Assembly (NCBI RefSeq): GCF_003385895.1
Contig: NZ_QRDQ01000013.1
Coordinates: forward strand, 1-64,000
Source: Flavobacterium cutihirudinis
GTDB taxonomy: Bacteria > Bacteroidota > Bacteroidia > Flavobacteriales > Flavobacteriaceae
DNA: 64,000 nt
Direction: 5' to 3'
Of this stretch, positions 44,034 through 54,042 are shown piece by piece (position 1 is the first letter of the stretch; each line of letters opens with the position of its first letter). Below the pieces are notes generated by a model that made no database searches, had not been told where the DNA came from, and saw only the letters and a program-made list of their open reading frames with translations. Made by a program: the position numbers and the translations under genes.

Positions 44034-44063
44034 ATAACTGTTTGTTCTCATTTGATTTTTTCT

Positions 44064-47000
44064 TTAGAATTTCAATAGATATTCTGAAACACCAATTGCT
44101 GCCATTTTTATTTCAGCTGAATTTGCTTTTTCAACGCCCGTTGTTTTATCAATAATTGATTTTGGCTGTAAAGATTTCCATAAAAATTTCACTTGCTGTT
44201 CTGATTGCTCCGGATTGAACAGACGCATCAAAATTGAGCCGCCTTCTGTTGGTGTTAAACTGGTCACTACAACTTTTGAATTGCTTAATTCGAAAAGTCC
44301 TGACGGTAATTTTACATCGTCATTTATCATCATTCCGATTAATGGCTGCGTAAACTCCTGAGATTCTTTTTCGATATCAATGCTGTTTGTTGATGCATAA
44401 GGACGAAGCGCGTATTTAAAATTCACGATTCCTTCCTGATCCGCTTTATAATTCGTATGCCAATAATTGTTCATCACATAAGAAAACCATGTCGAAGTAG
44501 GTTGTTCTGTTTTTTTCCATTCCTTATGATTCGGCACAACCTCTTTTCTTTCGTCAACCAGACTATTTGGTTCAACTAAAGGAGCTTCAAGCAGCATCCA
44601 CTGCATTCCTTTATTTCCATCGGACACATTTACCCATCTTCTTCCGTACAAGAAATCCATGTTTGACCCAGGTAATTGGTCTTTTAAAAACGTTATCGTT
44701 CCATATCCAGCATCAAGCGTTGTTTGTTTAAATTGAGAGTTGAAAGGGAATCCGAAATGAACAGCTTCTTTATTTCGAACTGCTTTCTTGTCCAGAATAT
44801 TTTGAATCAAAACTGTATTTCCTCCGCTATAAAGCGAAATAATTCTTTCTAATTTATTTGCTCCCGGAGCATTCGAACCAATTGAAATTGCCGTTACCAC
44901 TGAACCGTTTTCTATAATTTTAACCTCAACATTTGCATTCGTTTGTGCTTCTTCCGGATTAAGTCCCGGCACATACCAATAACTATTTAAACCTTGCTTT
45001 TTGAAATCTCCGGCATAATTGAAATCTGAAACAGCATTCAGTTTTGTTATACTTCCGTTGCTTTTATCCCAGCTAAATTCAATTTTACCATTTGATAAGG
45101 AATTATCCGAAAAAGTAAATGAGTTTGCAGTTTTTGGAGCATCTTTTGTTTTAATTTCATAAACAGCAGCACCAAAAGCAGGTACTTCCGTAGCAATGAA
45201 AGCATATTTTCCGTTGCTTAATTTCTGTAGCGGATATACTTTTCCTTTTGCATCTTTTACCGATTTTCCATTCACCTCTGCATCTACAATAACCAATCCT
45301 GTTCTTGCCCATGAAGAAGTATTGAAAACCGCAATTTTATTCGATTTTGAAGTCTTCCAACTTCCAAATAAATTTTTCTCTAAAGCATTAATCTCTTGGT
45401 CAGCATCAAGCATAAACTGTTTTTTAATTCTCCATTGTTCCGTTACAAACGAAGCATCTGGATCGCTTATACTATTATGCGCTCCCCAAGTATGTTCATG
45501 AAACATGATAATATTTCTCCAGGCATCATAAAAATTTTGCTGATCGTATTTCTTCGGATTCAACATGGTGTAAAGCGTTGTCAATTGCTGAAGACGCAAA
45601 CTGTTTTCTCTGTTTTTTCCTTCTTCTGCAGCTGTCGAAACCGCTCCATCTTCCCAATAAGGAGTCAAATCGCCTTTTACAGTCGGAATTACAGAGCCGT
45701 ATTTTTTCTCAAAAGCTTCAAACATTTTATCTGCTGTATTGAGAATCAATTTTGGCGAAGCATATTTTTCATTCCATTTTTTTATAAAATCAGGAGCGTT
45801 TGGTTCAATTGGCGCATTGTCTGCCACAATATTAAAACGCCATTGCACCATATCGTATGGATAATTGTTTTCTGCCAATTCGTTTAAATAATCGGCAATT
45901 TTCTTGGCTCCTCTTTCATAGATATTTCCCGGCTGCATTCCGTGCCACGACGAATATCCTTTAGCTCCAGCCCAAAACAATACTTTTTCCTGTCCTGAAG
46001 GTGATGTCCACCAAACCGGTTTATCTCCCCAATTTTTCAAGAAATGCCCCGCTCTGTCGCCTCTGTACGGATGATCTATTCCCATAAAATTAGAACCAAT
46101 CGAAAAATATTTTACACCACCTTTTGAAAGTGCAGTAACTGTAGACCACGCAAATCCCGGAACATCCGAAATCATGGCGCTATTGATATTGAAACCGAAT
46201 TCTTTGCGAAGTTTGGCTGCGTAATCTGTGTAATGAAACATTTCTTCTGCCTGGCTCAAACCCGTTAACATATTTACATATAATGCCGAAAGTAAAATAT
46301 CGCCATTTTTTACAGCGGCTACAAATTTCTTTTTTTGAACGTCTGAAGCTTCTTTAAGATAATTTTCGACTGCCCAGATCGATTCGACATTCCATTTGAA
46401 TTTTGCTTCTTGCGGATATGACTTCGTTTTCTCAATCATTTCGAGTGCATCATCAATATTCTTATTGTGAATTTTTACAACTTCAGGCTGTAAATGCGAA
46501 TAACCAATATCAGTATGCGAATGATGCAACAAATGAAATTCTCTGTAAACAACTGGTTTTATAATAAAATAATCGTCAACATATTTCTTCCCTGCAATAG
46601 ACGCTTCGACTTTTATTTTCTCTTCTTTTTGAACCGCAGCAACCGGAATATCAAAACTATTTATTCCGTCTTTGGCTGTGTAAGTAAAGTTTTCTTTATC
46701 ATTAATTTTGACATTTACGGTAACATCTTTACCAAAATGCAAAACGGTAAGCGCAATCGGCTGTGTTCCGTTTTTTAAAAGAAAAGGCATTGGCGTTACT
46801 TTTACATTTTCTTCAAATCCAAATTTAAAAGTCATAAACCAGTCGTTGCTATTTTGTTTCTGACCTACAATTTCAATTCGAAGTTTTTGTCCCGATTTTA
46901 CCTTTGATGCAGGAAGACGCAAAAAAGCATATCCTTGCGAATCATTTGCGCCATCTAATTTTATTTGCTGAAAAGCTAATGCCGATCCGTCTTCAGCCTT

Positions 47001-47408
47001 GAAAATCCAATTCGGTTTTTGATTTTTTGGAACCGTAGTAAAAGTCAAAAGCTTTTGATCATCCACATATAAATCAAAATTTCTGTCTCCGCTGCTTGTG
47101 CCAGTAGAATGTCCTGCAACCCAACTGAAATAAACATAATCGCCTTTTACCACTTTAGGCACAGAAGCCGTTTCCCACTCAATAACTTTATTTCCGTCTG
47201 TCGTTCTGGTTAAAAGCGCCGTTGTCGCATAATCCTGAAAAGCCGAATTATACGTGATATTTTCTCCTGTAATTTCTTTTTCGAAACCATTAATCCAATT
47301 TATTTTTCCAAAAAAAGGAACTTCTTTTTGAGCAAAAAGTGATTGTGTTATAAGAAGCATCGAAAAGTAAAAGAATAACTTGCTGATATTTTGTTTTTTT
47401 AAGTACAT
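44064..47408 (-). CDS. GH38-type alpha-mannosidase, large exported form
   Basis: 1114 residues with a signal peptide (…TQSLFAQ). Residues ~30-205 form a beta-sandwich like an NPCBM/CBM module; a linker beta domain (~205-290) follows; the GH38 catalytic domain starts at ~290 with the zinc motif HSHTDIGY (H298, D300) and the likely nucleophile D415 in MISDVPGFAW; the C-terminal half is beta-rich as in retaining class II mannosidases. FHEHTWGAHNS at about residue 640 probably carries the remaining zinc-ligand histidine. It should cleave alpha-mannosides in the periplasm. It is close to the sulfatase (13 bp) and GH92 (30 bp) genes, hence one operon. Confidence 0.88.
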   Translation of the reverse strand: MYLKKQNISKLFFYFSMLLITQSLFAQKEVPFFGKINWINGFEKEITGENITYNSAFQDYATTALLTRTTDGNKVIEWETASVPKVVKGDYVYFSWVAGHSTGTSSGDRNFDLYVDDQKLLTFTTVPKNQKPNWIFKAEDGSALAFQQIKLDGANDSQGYAFLRLPASKVKSGQKLRIEIVGQKQNSNDWFMTFKFGFEENVKVTPMPFLLKNGTQPIALTVLHFGKDVTVNVKINDKENFTYTAKDGINSFDIPVAAVQKEEKIKVEASIAGKKYVDDYFIIKPVVYREFHLLHHSHTDIGYSHLQPEVVKIHNKNIDDALEMIEKTKSYPQEAKFKWNVESIWAVENYLKEASDVQKKKFVAAVKNGDILLSALYVNMLTGLSQAEEMFHYTDYAAKLRKEFGFNINSAMISDVPGFAWSTVTALSKGGVKYFSIGSNFMGIDHPYRGDRAGHFLKNWGDKPVWWTSPSGQEKVLFWAGAKGYSSWHGMQPGNIYERGAKKIADYLNELAENNYPYDMVQWRFNIVADNAPIEPNAPDFIKKWNEKYASPKLILNTADKMFEAFEKKYGSVIPTVKGDLTPYWEDGAVSTAAEEGKNRENSLRLQQLTTLYTMLNPKKYDQQNFYDAWRNIIMFHEHTWGAHNSISDPDASFVTEQWRIKKQFMLDADQEINALEKNLFGSWKTSKSNKIAVFNTSSWARTGLVIVDAEVNGKSVKDAKGKVYPLQKLSNGKYAFIATEVPAFGAAVYEIKTKDAPKTANSFTFSDNSLSNGKIEFSWDKSNGSITKLNAVSDFNYAGDFKKQGLNSYWYVPGLNPEEAQTNANVEVKIIENGSVVTAISIGSNAPGANKLERIISLYSGGNTVLIQNILDKKAVRNKEAVHFGFPFNSQFKQTTLDAGYGTITFLKDQLPGSNMDFLYGRRWVNVSDGNKGMQWMLLEAPLVEPNSLVDERKEVVPNHKEWKKTEQPTSTWFSYVMNNYWHTNYKADQEGIVNFKYALRPYASTNSIDIEKESQEFTQPLIGMMINDDVKLPSGLFELSNSKVVVTSLTPTEGGSILMRLFNPEQSEQQVKFLWKSLQPKSIIDKTTGVEKANSAEIKMAAIGVSEYLLKF

Positions 47409-47421
47409 ATATTTTAATCAA

Positions 47422-48936
47422 TTATGGTCTTGTGATTTCCAATTCTTTACTGGATTTAAGCAACGCTGACAGATTTGCTACAACATCAGGATTTTGCGAT
47501 GCAAGGTTGATTTTCTCTCCTGTATCTTTACTCAAATCGTATAATTGCGGTTGCAGATCATTTCCTAATTCGACATTTACGTCATGATCGATACGCGGTC
47601 CTTTTGATGGTTCAATGTATTTCCATTTTCCCTGAATAATAGATAATGGCCCGCCTTGCTCTATCAAATATTCGCGATCTTTTTTAGATTTACCTGTTAG
47701 TTGCGGTAACATATTGAAACTGTCCGGAGCATCATCATTTTGCAATGATTGTCCGGTTAGTTGTGCAAAAGATGAAAACAGATCGACATGACTCAACAAT
47801 ACGGATGTCTTTTTATTCGGCTGAATATTTGCAGGCCATTTTACAATAAATGGAACTCTGGTTCCTGCTTCAAAAGCACTGTATTTTCCTCCTCGAAATG
47901 ATCCTGCCGGTTTATGATTTCCTAACATTTCAACCGCTTTATCCATATAACCGTCATTCACCACTGGCCCGTTATCACTGCTAAAAACTATTAGTGTATT
48001 TTTGGAAAGCTTTAGACTATCTAATGCTTTTACTATTTCGCCTACTGTCCAATCGAGTTGTAAAATGGCATCGCCTCTAAGGCCCATTCCGCTTTTACCT
48101 CGAAATTTACTGTGCGGATAACGTGGTACATGAATATCGCCTGTTGCGAAGTACAAGAAAAATGGATTTGAAGTGTTTTTTGATATAAAACTGATGGCCT
48201 TTTTGGTAATATCACCAGCGATATCAGCATCTTTCCAATAAGCACTATGACCTCCGCTCATATATCCAATTCGGCTAATGCTGTCTACAATTGTTTCATT
48301 ATGTCCTTGATTTGGATAAGGTTTCATTCGCAACTGCTCCGGATTTTCGTGACCCGTTGGATCATTGCCTACTTTTTCTTTATAACTAACTGTAATTGGA
48401 TCTTTTGGATCAAGATTTACAACCCTTCCGTTTTCTACATACACACACGGAACTCTATCTAAAGTTGCTGGCATAATAAACGAATAATCGAAGCCGACTT
48501 CTTTTGGACCAGGCTTTATTTCAGTATTCCAATCAATGCTATTGGTTCCTAATCCTAAATGCCATTTTCCTATTACTGCAGTCGTATAACCCACCTTTTG
48601 CAACATTGAAGGAAGAGTTGCTTTATTTGTTGGGATAATCAATGAGGCATCGCCCGGAGCAATTCCGGTTCCTTTTTGTTTCCACGGATATTTACCTGTG
48701 AGTAATCCATATCGTGAGGGCGTACATGTAGCAGAAGTAGAATGTGCATTTGAAAACTGCAATCCTTGCTTTGCCAATTTATCAATATTGGGAGTACTTA
48801 TTTTGGACATTCCGTAGCAACTTAAATCACCATAACCCAAGTCATCTGCGTAAATTATAATAATATTAGGCTTTTGCTGCGCCCAAACCGCAAGGTTAAA
48901 AACGAAAGCTACGGACAGGAAGAAAATCTTTTTCAT
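47422..48936 (-). CDS. Periplasmic sulfatase (family S1)
   Basis: 504 residues, signal peptide MKKIFFLSVAFVFNLAVWAQ. Formylglycine motif CTPSR at 71-75 (SATCTPSRYGLLTG), metal site YADDLGYGDLSCYG at ~29-42, VIGKWHLG, and VFSSDNGPV. It resembles arylsulfatase A/GalNAc-6- or GlcNAc-sulfatase-like enzymes; the exact sulfated sugar is unknown. It is not closely similar to the first sulfatase of this window (different loop sequences around the CxPSR site). Co-transcribed with the sugar porter (42 bp) and GH38 (13 bp), it may remove sulfate from N-glycan sugars before mannosidase action. Confidence 0.9.
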   Translation of the reverse strand: MKKIFFLSVAFVFNLAVWAQQKPNIIIIYADDLGYGDLSCYGMSKISTPNIDKLAKQGLQFSNAHSTSATCTPSRYGLLTGKYPWKQKGTGIAPGDASLIIPTNKATLPSMLQKVGYTTAVIGKWHLGLGTNSIDWNTEIKPGPKEVGFDYSFIMPATLDRVPCVYVENGRVVNLDPKDPITVSYKEKVGNDPTGHENPEQLRMKPYPNQGHNETIVDSISRIGYMSGGHSAYWKDADIAGDITKKAISFISKNTSNPFFLYFATGDIHVPRYPHSKFRGKSGMGLRGDAILQLDWTVGEIVKALDSLKLSKNTLIVFSSDNGPVVNDGYMDKAVEMLGNHKPAGSFRGGKYSAFEAGTRVPFIVKWPANIQPNKKTSVLLSHVDLFSSFAQLTGQSLQNDDAPDSFNMLPQLTGKSKKDREYLIEQGGPLSIIQGKWKYIEPSKGPRIDHDVNVELGNDLQPQLYDLSKDTGEKINLASQNPDVVANLSALLKSSKELEITRP

Positions 48937-48978
48937 ATTATTGAGAATATAAAATGAGCGTATAAAAACATTCCTGAT

Positions 48979-50409
48979 TTATACTTTTTCAGTTTCTTTG
49001 AGTGTTTCTTTTTCTGTTGCTGCCGCAAGATCTAAATTCCAAGATCTTTCAATTTCTTCAAGGCTTTTTCCTTTGGTTTCAAATAATTTCTTTTTTGCGT
49101 AGGCAAAAGAAAGAATACAGAAAAAGGAGAAGATAAAAAATGTGACAGCGATTCCTAATCCATCTCTCATTATAGGAAAAAGCAAATTCACCAGCCAGTC
49201 TGAAACCCACATCGTCATAATACAGATAGATAAAGCAGTTCCTCGTATGTGTGTTGGAAAAATTTCAGTTGAAATAACAAATTTTAATGGCCCAAGAGAG
49301 AAGGCAAAAAACAAAAGAAATAAGATAATGCAAAACAACATTAACCAACCTGTTATGTTCATAAGGAAACAGAAACCGGTTAAAGCCAATGCGAAAGCTG
49401 CACATAACGAACCGATTATATACAACGGTCTTCGTCCCCAGGTATCTACTTTTGAAATTGCGATAAAGGTAAAAAGTACATTAGCAGATCCTAAAATGAC
49501 CTGATAAAACAAAGCATCACTGGTCACAATTCCAGCCGATTTCAAAATTGTCGGGCCGTAAAAAATAACACCATTTATTCCGCTAAATTGTGACAAAGCC
49601 GTAAGCACCATCGCCAAAATCAGCAGTTTTCGTAAAGGCAAACGAAGCAATTCTTGTATGCCACCTGATTGTTGACTTGCCATTTCTTTAATAGAATGCA
49701 ATTCTGATTGCGCTTTTTCGCTTCCATTAATTTTATTTAATATTCCATAAGCCTCTTCATCGCGTCCGAATTGCACCAACCAACGCGGGCTTTCCGGAAC
49801 GATTAGCAACAACAAACAAAATGCCGCTGCGGGAATTACCCCAACAATAAACATTCCGCGCCAAACATTTTCAACAAACAACCAGTGAAGCAAACCTTGG
49901 CCTGTTGCGGAATGTGATACTGCATATTTTTGAAGGAAAAAATTACTAATATAAGCTGCCAAAACTCCAATAGTTATAGCAAGTTGATAAAACACAACCA
50001 ACTGTCCGCGTTTGTGCGAAGGCGCTACTTCTGAAATATAAAGCGGTGAAACATTCGAGGCTACGCCCACTCCCATTCCGGCAAGAACACGGAATAAGAT
50101 GAGTATCGAATAATCTTCTGAAAATGCAAAACCTACAGCGCTGATTAAAAACAAAATAGCGGAGACGAACAATACTTTTTTTCGTCCAATTTTGTCACTT
50201 AAATAACCTGAAAAAGCGACACCCACAATACAACCTAGTAAAGCGCAAGAAACAAATAATCCTTCTTGTGCCGATGATAACCCATATTGCAATTTTAATG
50301 GTTCAATAATACCGCTGACAACGGCCATATCGAAACCGAATAAAAAGCCTCCTAATGCTGCTATTAGCGTTATGAGCGATATAAAATAATTTGTTCCCTT
50401 GGTTTTCAT
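48979..50409 (-). CDS. MFS sugar porter (hexose/proton symporter), likely mannose
   Basis: 476 residues from the ATG at 50409, which begins MKTKGTNYFISLITLIAALG; the longer frame adds a basic non-conserved extension. About 12 transmembrane helices. Sugar-porter signatures: GFLFGFDMAVVSGI in helix 1, SDKIGRKKVLFVS after helix 2, VASNVSPLYISEVAP with RGQLV, VPESPRWLV before the central loop, SQFSGINGVIFYGP, DTWGRRPLYI. It resembles XylE/GalP-type importers. The kinase/mannose-6-phosphate isomerase gene upstream (103 bp gap) makes mannose the likely cargo. Confidence 0.88.
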   Translation of the reverse strand: MKTKGTNYFISLITLIAALGGFLFGFDMAVVSGIIEPLKLQYGLSSAQEGLFVSCALLGCIVGVAFSGYLSDKIGRKKVLFVSAILFLISAVGFAFSEDYSILILFRVLAGMGVGVASNVSPLYISEVAPSHKRGQLVVFYQLAITIGVLAAYISNFFLQKYAVSHSATGQGLLHWLFVENVWRGMFIVGVIPAAAFCLLLLIVPESPRWLVQFGRDEEAYGILNKINGSEKAQSELHSIKEMASQQSGGIQELLRLPLRKLLILAMVLTALSQFSGINGVIFYGPTILKSAGIVTSDALFYQVILGSANVLFTFIAISKVDTWGRRPLYIIGSLCAAFALALTGFCFLMNITGWLMLFCIILFLLFFAFSLGPLKFVISTEIFPTHIRGTALSICIMTMWVSDWLVNLLFPIMRDGLGIAVTFFIFSFFCILSFAYAKKKLFETKGKSLEEIERSWNLDLAAATEKETLKETEKV

Positions 50410-50512
50410 AATATTTTTGAGTCTTAGATAGTAGTTATAGTAAATCTTTATTCTTTTAGTTCTAAAACTAAAGGGCAAAATGGTGGTTCATTTAGTTTGC
50501 TGCCCTATAGTT

Positions 50513-53176
50513 TTAACACCAGTTATCTTTTACATACGAAACGACTACAAAAGCTTTTTTGCTGCCGATATGATTGATTTTGTATTTCGGAACATTTGCC
50601 GGAATTACAAAAGTTTCTGCGTATTTGAATTTTTGAGAATTTTGTCCTGCGCTAACTTCAGCTATATCGCCTTCTACCAACATACAAATATGACATTGAC
50701 CAAGCGTTTCAATTTCGATTTCGCCTGTAAATTCATAGCGATCAACGGCATAAAAATGTTCTTCGTGAGTAGGCAAATTTATTTTTCTTCCGTTGCTGAA
50801 TTCTTTATTTACGCTTGGTTTCGAAATAAACTCTTTTTCAACTCTTTCGCCTTTTCTGTCAAAATAAACGTTTTTAAATCCGTGTTCTACGTTTATCGGA
50901 CGCGGTTTTCCATCTAATCCCGGGCGTACCCAATCGTACATTTTAAAAGTGAAAATATAGGGCGTACTGCTAATTTCTAAAACCATATTGTTCTTGCCCG
51001 AAGCATGAATAGTCCCGTTTGGAATCAAAAACAAATCGTGTTTGTTTGCTTTGAATTTCTGAACATATTTTACAATGTCAATTTCCTCTGCTTTTTCCTG
51101 AGATTCAATTAATGCATTTTTGAATTCATCGGGATTAATGTCATCCTGGAAACCAAGATATACTTCTGCATCATCTTCACAATCCAGAATATAATAGGTT
51201 TCATCCTGTGTAAAAGGTTCTCCAAAATTTTCCATGATATAATCAGGTCGCGGATGACATTGCACCGAAAGATTTCCTCCGTCGAAAGTGTCCAGATAAT
51301 CAAAACGAATCGGGAAATAATTTCCAAAACGATTTGCAGCTTTACCTAGCACTTTTTTATTATTGTGAAATAGCAGAAAGTCAAAAGAAACTTCCAATAA
51401 ATGGTTATTTCCTTCAAATACAATTCCGTTTTCAGGGCTTATCAATTCAAAAGACCATGCATAATTTACTTCATCCTGATTCAGATCCTGAATATGATTT
51501 TTCATCCAGTCGCCGCCCCAAACTCCGGCTTCAAACCAAGGACGTGCACGAAGCGGACTTTCGAGCATTAAATCTAATGCAGTTCTAAAATCCGAACCCT
51601 TCATCCAGGTAATTTCGTCAATACGTTGTTCGTCTATAATCACATCCAATTTTGGCAACAAACGTTCTTTATGAAGATTCAAAATTGGCCATTCGATAAA
51701 ATACATTCTTTTGTAAATTTGCGAATAAGGCAAAGTTTCTGCAGAACCCAAGTTTTTGGTTGAACCCGCTCTCATACGATACTGGATTTCGTTTTTAGGA
51801 ACATCCACATAAACCAAATGTCCTTGCCAGTTTGCTAAAGAAGCTCCTGTTCCATAGACAATACAAATATCTGCGTCAGTGTCAGGCTGAAGCATTTTTA
51901 ATTTTTTAGCATCGAAAAAATCTGAAAGCTCGCCTAAATATTTCTTTCCGAAAACCGGATCATCTCCGTTTAAATTAGGCTCAATCATTTTGTTGATTTC
52001 GTCAGAAGATTTCAGACAAGAATCAATATCGTACCAAAGCACATTTTTGTTTTTTTCCAGCAAAGCTGAATTCAGATACTGTCTGAAATTTTCCCAAAGA
52101 ACACCTCCAAATCCATCAATAACAACAGTTTTATGACCTGCAATTTGATCCGCTAAAGCATCAAACCCAACAAAAACTTCTGATGCAACAGAAAACGACG
52201 GGAACACATTGTATTCGCCATTCTCTTTTACAACTGCTTGTACAGGCAATAATGGCTGTGTAGTTTTTCTTTTCGAATGAATCTCTTTTTCCATTTGTAT
52301 TTTATTTTTCTTTTCCGCAATAATTGCCGCTCCTCTAAGAATGCTGAGCTCGGCATCATCGCAGAAAATAACTTTTACATTTCTTTTTAATTCTTTTAAT
52401 CTCTCTTCCAAAGCCGGCATAAACAAAGCTTTTGCTTTAGAAATATTTCCGCCAATTACCAATTCTTCACAACCAAATTTCTCCAACCAGGGAAAAAGAA
52501 ATTCGCCCATATTTGCACCAAAATTGTAAAAAACAGTTTTGGAAACTTCAGTATTTAAATTTGCAATTTCTTTAACCGAAGTAGCCTTTTCGCCAGAAAG
52601 ATGCTTATATTCTGCCAAAAGCCATCGCACAGAGAAACAATCATCTGCAAGGTTTCCCTGAAAAGGCTGATTGTAAAAAGCGCCCGTTTCCGGAATATCA
52701 AGATGCTGTTTGACAACATTTCCGTCTACCATAAAAGCAGAACCAAATCCAGTTCCTAAAGTCAGGAAAACTGCTCTTTTACTTTTTAATTTGTGACGGA
52801 AATATGCGCCTTCAGCAAAACAATCGGCATCATTGGCAAAAACAAAAGGCACGTTTTTCAGATTTGTAAAATCCTGAAGTGACTGCTGCAAATGAACTCC
52901 AAAAGTGGTTTCAAATTTCCCTCCAACTCCCACAATTTCACTCACACCTTTATCATAATTGAAAGGGCCGGGAAAAGCAATTCCTACTGCTTCAACACTT
53001 TCATTTTCGTTCACTATTTCATTGATACAACTTCCAATTGCCGCAATAATAGCTGTTGCTTTTTCTTCTGAATTAATTTCCTTTCTAAGAAGCCTTTTCG
53101 GTATTTCATTTACTGCATTATTTTCAATAACGCTCACTGTGACGTGACTTCCGCCCACATCAATTCCTATTTTCAT
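50513..53176 (-). CDS. Three-part fusion: ROK sugar kinase, middle domain, mannose-6-phosphate isomerase
   Basis: 887 residues, cytoplasmic. Residues ~1-290 are a ROK kinase (MKIGIDVGGSHVTV, VFANDADCFAEGAY, LGTGFGSAF). Residues ~325-520 are a separate domain (HKTVVIDGFGGVLWENFRQY, DICIVYGTGASLANW) that looks nucleotide-binding and that I cannot name. Residues ~530-887 are a class I mannose-6-phosphate isomerase (VQCHPRPDYIMENFGEPF, DLFLIPNGTIHASG, EISSTPYIFTFKMYDW). One polypeptide could therefore phosphorylate mannose and isomerise it to fructose-6-phosphate. It begins 5 bp after the GntR gene, so regulator and pathway enzyme are co-transcribed. Confidence 0.88.
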   Translation of the reverse strand: MKIGIDVGGSHVTVSVIENNAVNEIPKRLLRKEINSEEKATAIIAAIGSCINEIVNENESVEAVGIAFPGPFNYDKGVSEIVGVGGKFETTFGVHLQQSLQDFTNLKNVPFVFANDADCFAEGAYFRHKLKSKRAVFLTLGTGFGSAFMVDGNVVKQHLDIPETGAFYNQPFQGNLADDCFSVRWLLAEYKHLSGEKATSVKEIANLNTEVSKTVFYNFGANMGEFLFPWLEKFGCEELVIGGNISKAKALFMPALEERLKELKRNVKVIFCDDAELSILRGAAIIAEKKNKIQMEKEIHSKRKTTQPLLPVQAVVKENGEYNVFPSFSVASEVFVGFDALADQIAGHKTVVIDGFGGVLWENFRQYLNSALLEKNKNVLWYDIDSCLKSSDEINKMIEPNLNGDDPVFGKKYLGELSDFFDAKKLKMLQPDTDADICIVYGTGASLANWQGHLVYVDVPKNEIQYRMRAGSTKNLGSAETLPYSQIYKRMYFIEWPILNLHKERLLPKLDVIIDEQRIDEITWMKGSDFRTALDLMLESPLRARPWFEAGVWGGDWMKNHIQDLNQDEVNYAWSFELISPENGIVFEGNNHLLEVSFDFLLFHNNKKVLGKAANRFGNYFPIRFDYLDTFDGGNLSVQCHPRPDYIMENFGEPFTQDETYYILDCEDDAEVYLGFQDDINPDEFKNALIESQEKAEEIDIVKYVQKFKANKHDLFLIPNGTIHASGKNNMVLEISSTPYIFTFKMYDWVRPGLDGKPRPINVEHGFKNVYFDRKGERVEKEFISKPSVNKEFSNGRKINLPTHEEHFYAVDRYEFTGEIEIETLGQCHICMLVEGDIAEVSAGQNSQKFKYAETFVIPANVPKYKINHIGSKKAFVVVSYVKDNWC

Positions 53177-53181
53177 CTTCT

Positions 53182-53922
53182 TTAAATCGTGCGTTTTATT
53201 TCAATTGTATAGGTAAACCAGTCGTTTCGGTAATAACAAATATTGTATTCGATTGGCCTTCTTGCAGTATCCAGAACTACCCTTTTTCTTTCTAAAACCG
53301 GTTGATTTTTTTCGATTTTTAAAGTTCCTGCAATTCGTTTGCTGGCTGCAATAGCTTTAAGTTCTTCCTGAGAGTAAACCGGAACAACATTGTATTTGTT
53401 TCCAAGAATTTCATATAAAGGCGCTTCGAAATTTTCATCAATTGAAAGACCAATTCTCGGATGAAAATACGATTCGAAATACACCATCGGACTGTCATCA
53501 ATACTTCTTGTACGCTGTAAAAGAAGCACATCATCACCTTCATTTATTTGCAAATGTTTGGCTATTTTGGCATTGGCCTGAACAATTTCGACATTCAGAT
53601 ACAGGTTTTTAAACTCTAAACCCATATCCTCCATTTCGTGCGTAAAACTCATCCAGTTATTCAGGTTTGTCGTAATTCGATTTTGAGAAACACGAGTTCC
53701 AGATCCTTTTTTTCGAACCAGTAATTTTTCATTTACCAAAACAGCAATTGCCTGACGAAGTGTATTACGGGAAATTCCCCAACGTTTTGCCAAATCAACT
53801 TCCTTTGGAAACAATTCCCCACTTTTAAAATCGGGATGTTTAATTAGTTCACGCAACAAATCCTCTACCTGTTTATGCAACGGTATTTTACTGTCGTGAT
53901 CCAATAACGGTATTTTGTTCAT
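53182..53922 (-). CDS. GntR-family transcriptional regulator with UTRA effector domain
   Basis: 246 residues from the ATG at 53922 (MNKIPLLDHDSKIPLHKQVE). A second ATG at 53934 is possible, but the promoter's TACATTTG box ends only 4 bp before it, so the downstream start is preferred. N-terminal winged helix (~12-80; PKEVDLAKRWGISRNTLRQA, KKGSGTRVSQ) and C-terminal UTRA domain (~95-240; VLLLQRTRSIDDSPMVYFES). UTRA regulators bind small sugars or sugar phosphates. It heads the transcript with the mannokinase/isomerase and is divergent from the PNGase gene, so it likely controls both directions in response to a mannose or HexNAc metabolite. Confidence 0.9.
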   Translation of the reverse strand: MNKIPLLDHDSKIPLHKQVEDLLRELIKHPDFKSGELFPKEVDLAKRWGISRNTLRQAIAVLVNEKLLVRKKGSGTRVSQNRITTNLNNWMSFTHEMEDMGLEFKNLYLNVEIVQANAKIAKHLQINEGDDVLLLQRTRSIDDSPMVYFESYFHPRIGLSIDENFEAPLYEILGNKYNVVPVYSQEELKAIAASKRIAGTLKIEKNQPVLERKRVVLDTARRPIEYNICYYRNDWFTYTIEIKRTI

Positions 53923-53938
53923 ATGTTCATACATATGA

Positions 53939-53968
53939 CAAATGTAGTTTTTTTTATTAATGAACAAA
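53939..53968 (-). promoter_or_regulatory. Promoter of the GntR-led operon
   Basis: TTTG (complement of 53965-53968), 18 bp, then TACATTTG (complement of 53939-53946), a full match to the Bacteroidota consensus. Transcription would start about 5-8 nt later, almost at the first ATG, giving a very short leader. Confidence 0.75.
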
Positions 53969-54022
53969 ACAATTTTCAAAAAAATATAAAATACTGATTA
54001 CTAAACATTTTTACTAAAATTA

Positions 54023-54042
54023 TTTAGTACTAAAACGTTATA
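54023..54042. promoter_or_regulatory. Candidate operators in the GntR/PNGase divergent region
   Basis: Two overlapping palindromes: TTTAGTACTAAA (54023-54034, perfect) and TAAAACGTTATA (54031-54042, one mismatch). The second nearly equals the palindrome before the GH3 gene. They sit ~100 bp upstream of gntR and ~310 bp upstream of the PNGase gene. The remaining 54043-54352 has no gene or clear promoter box. Confidence 0.45.
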
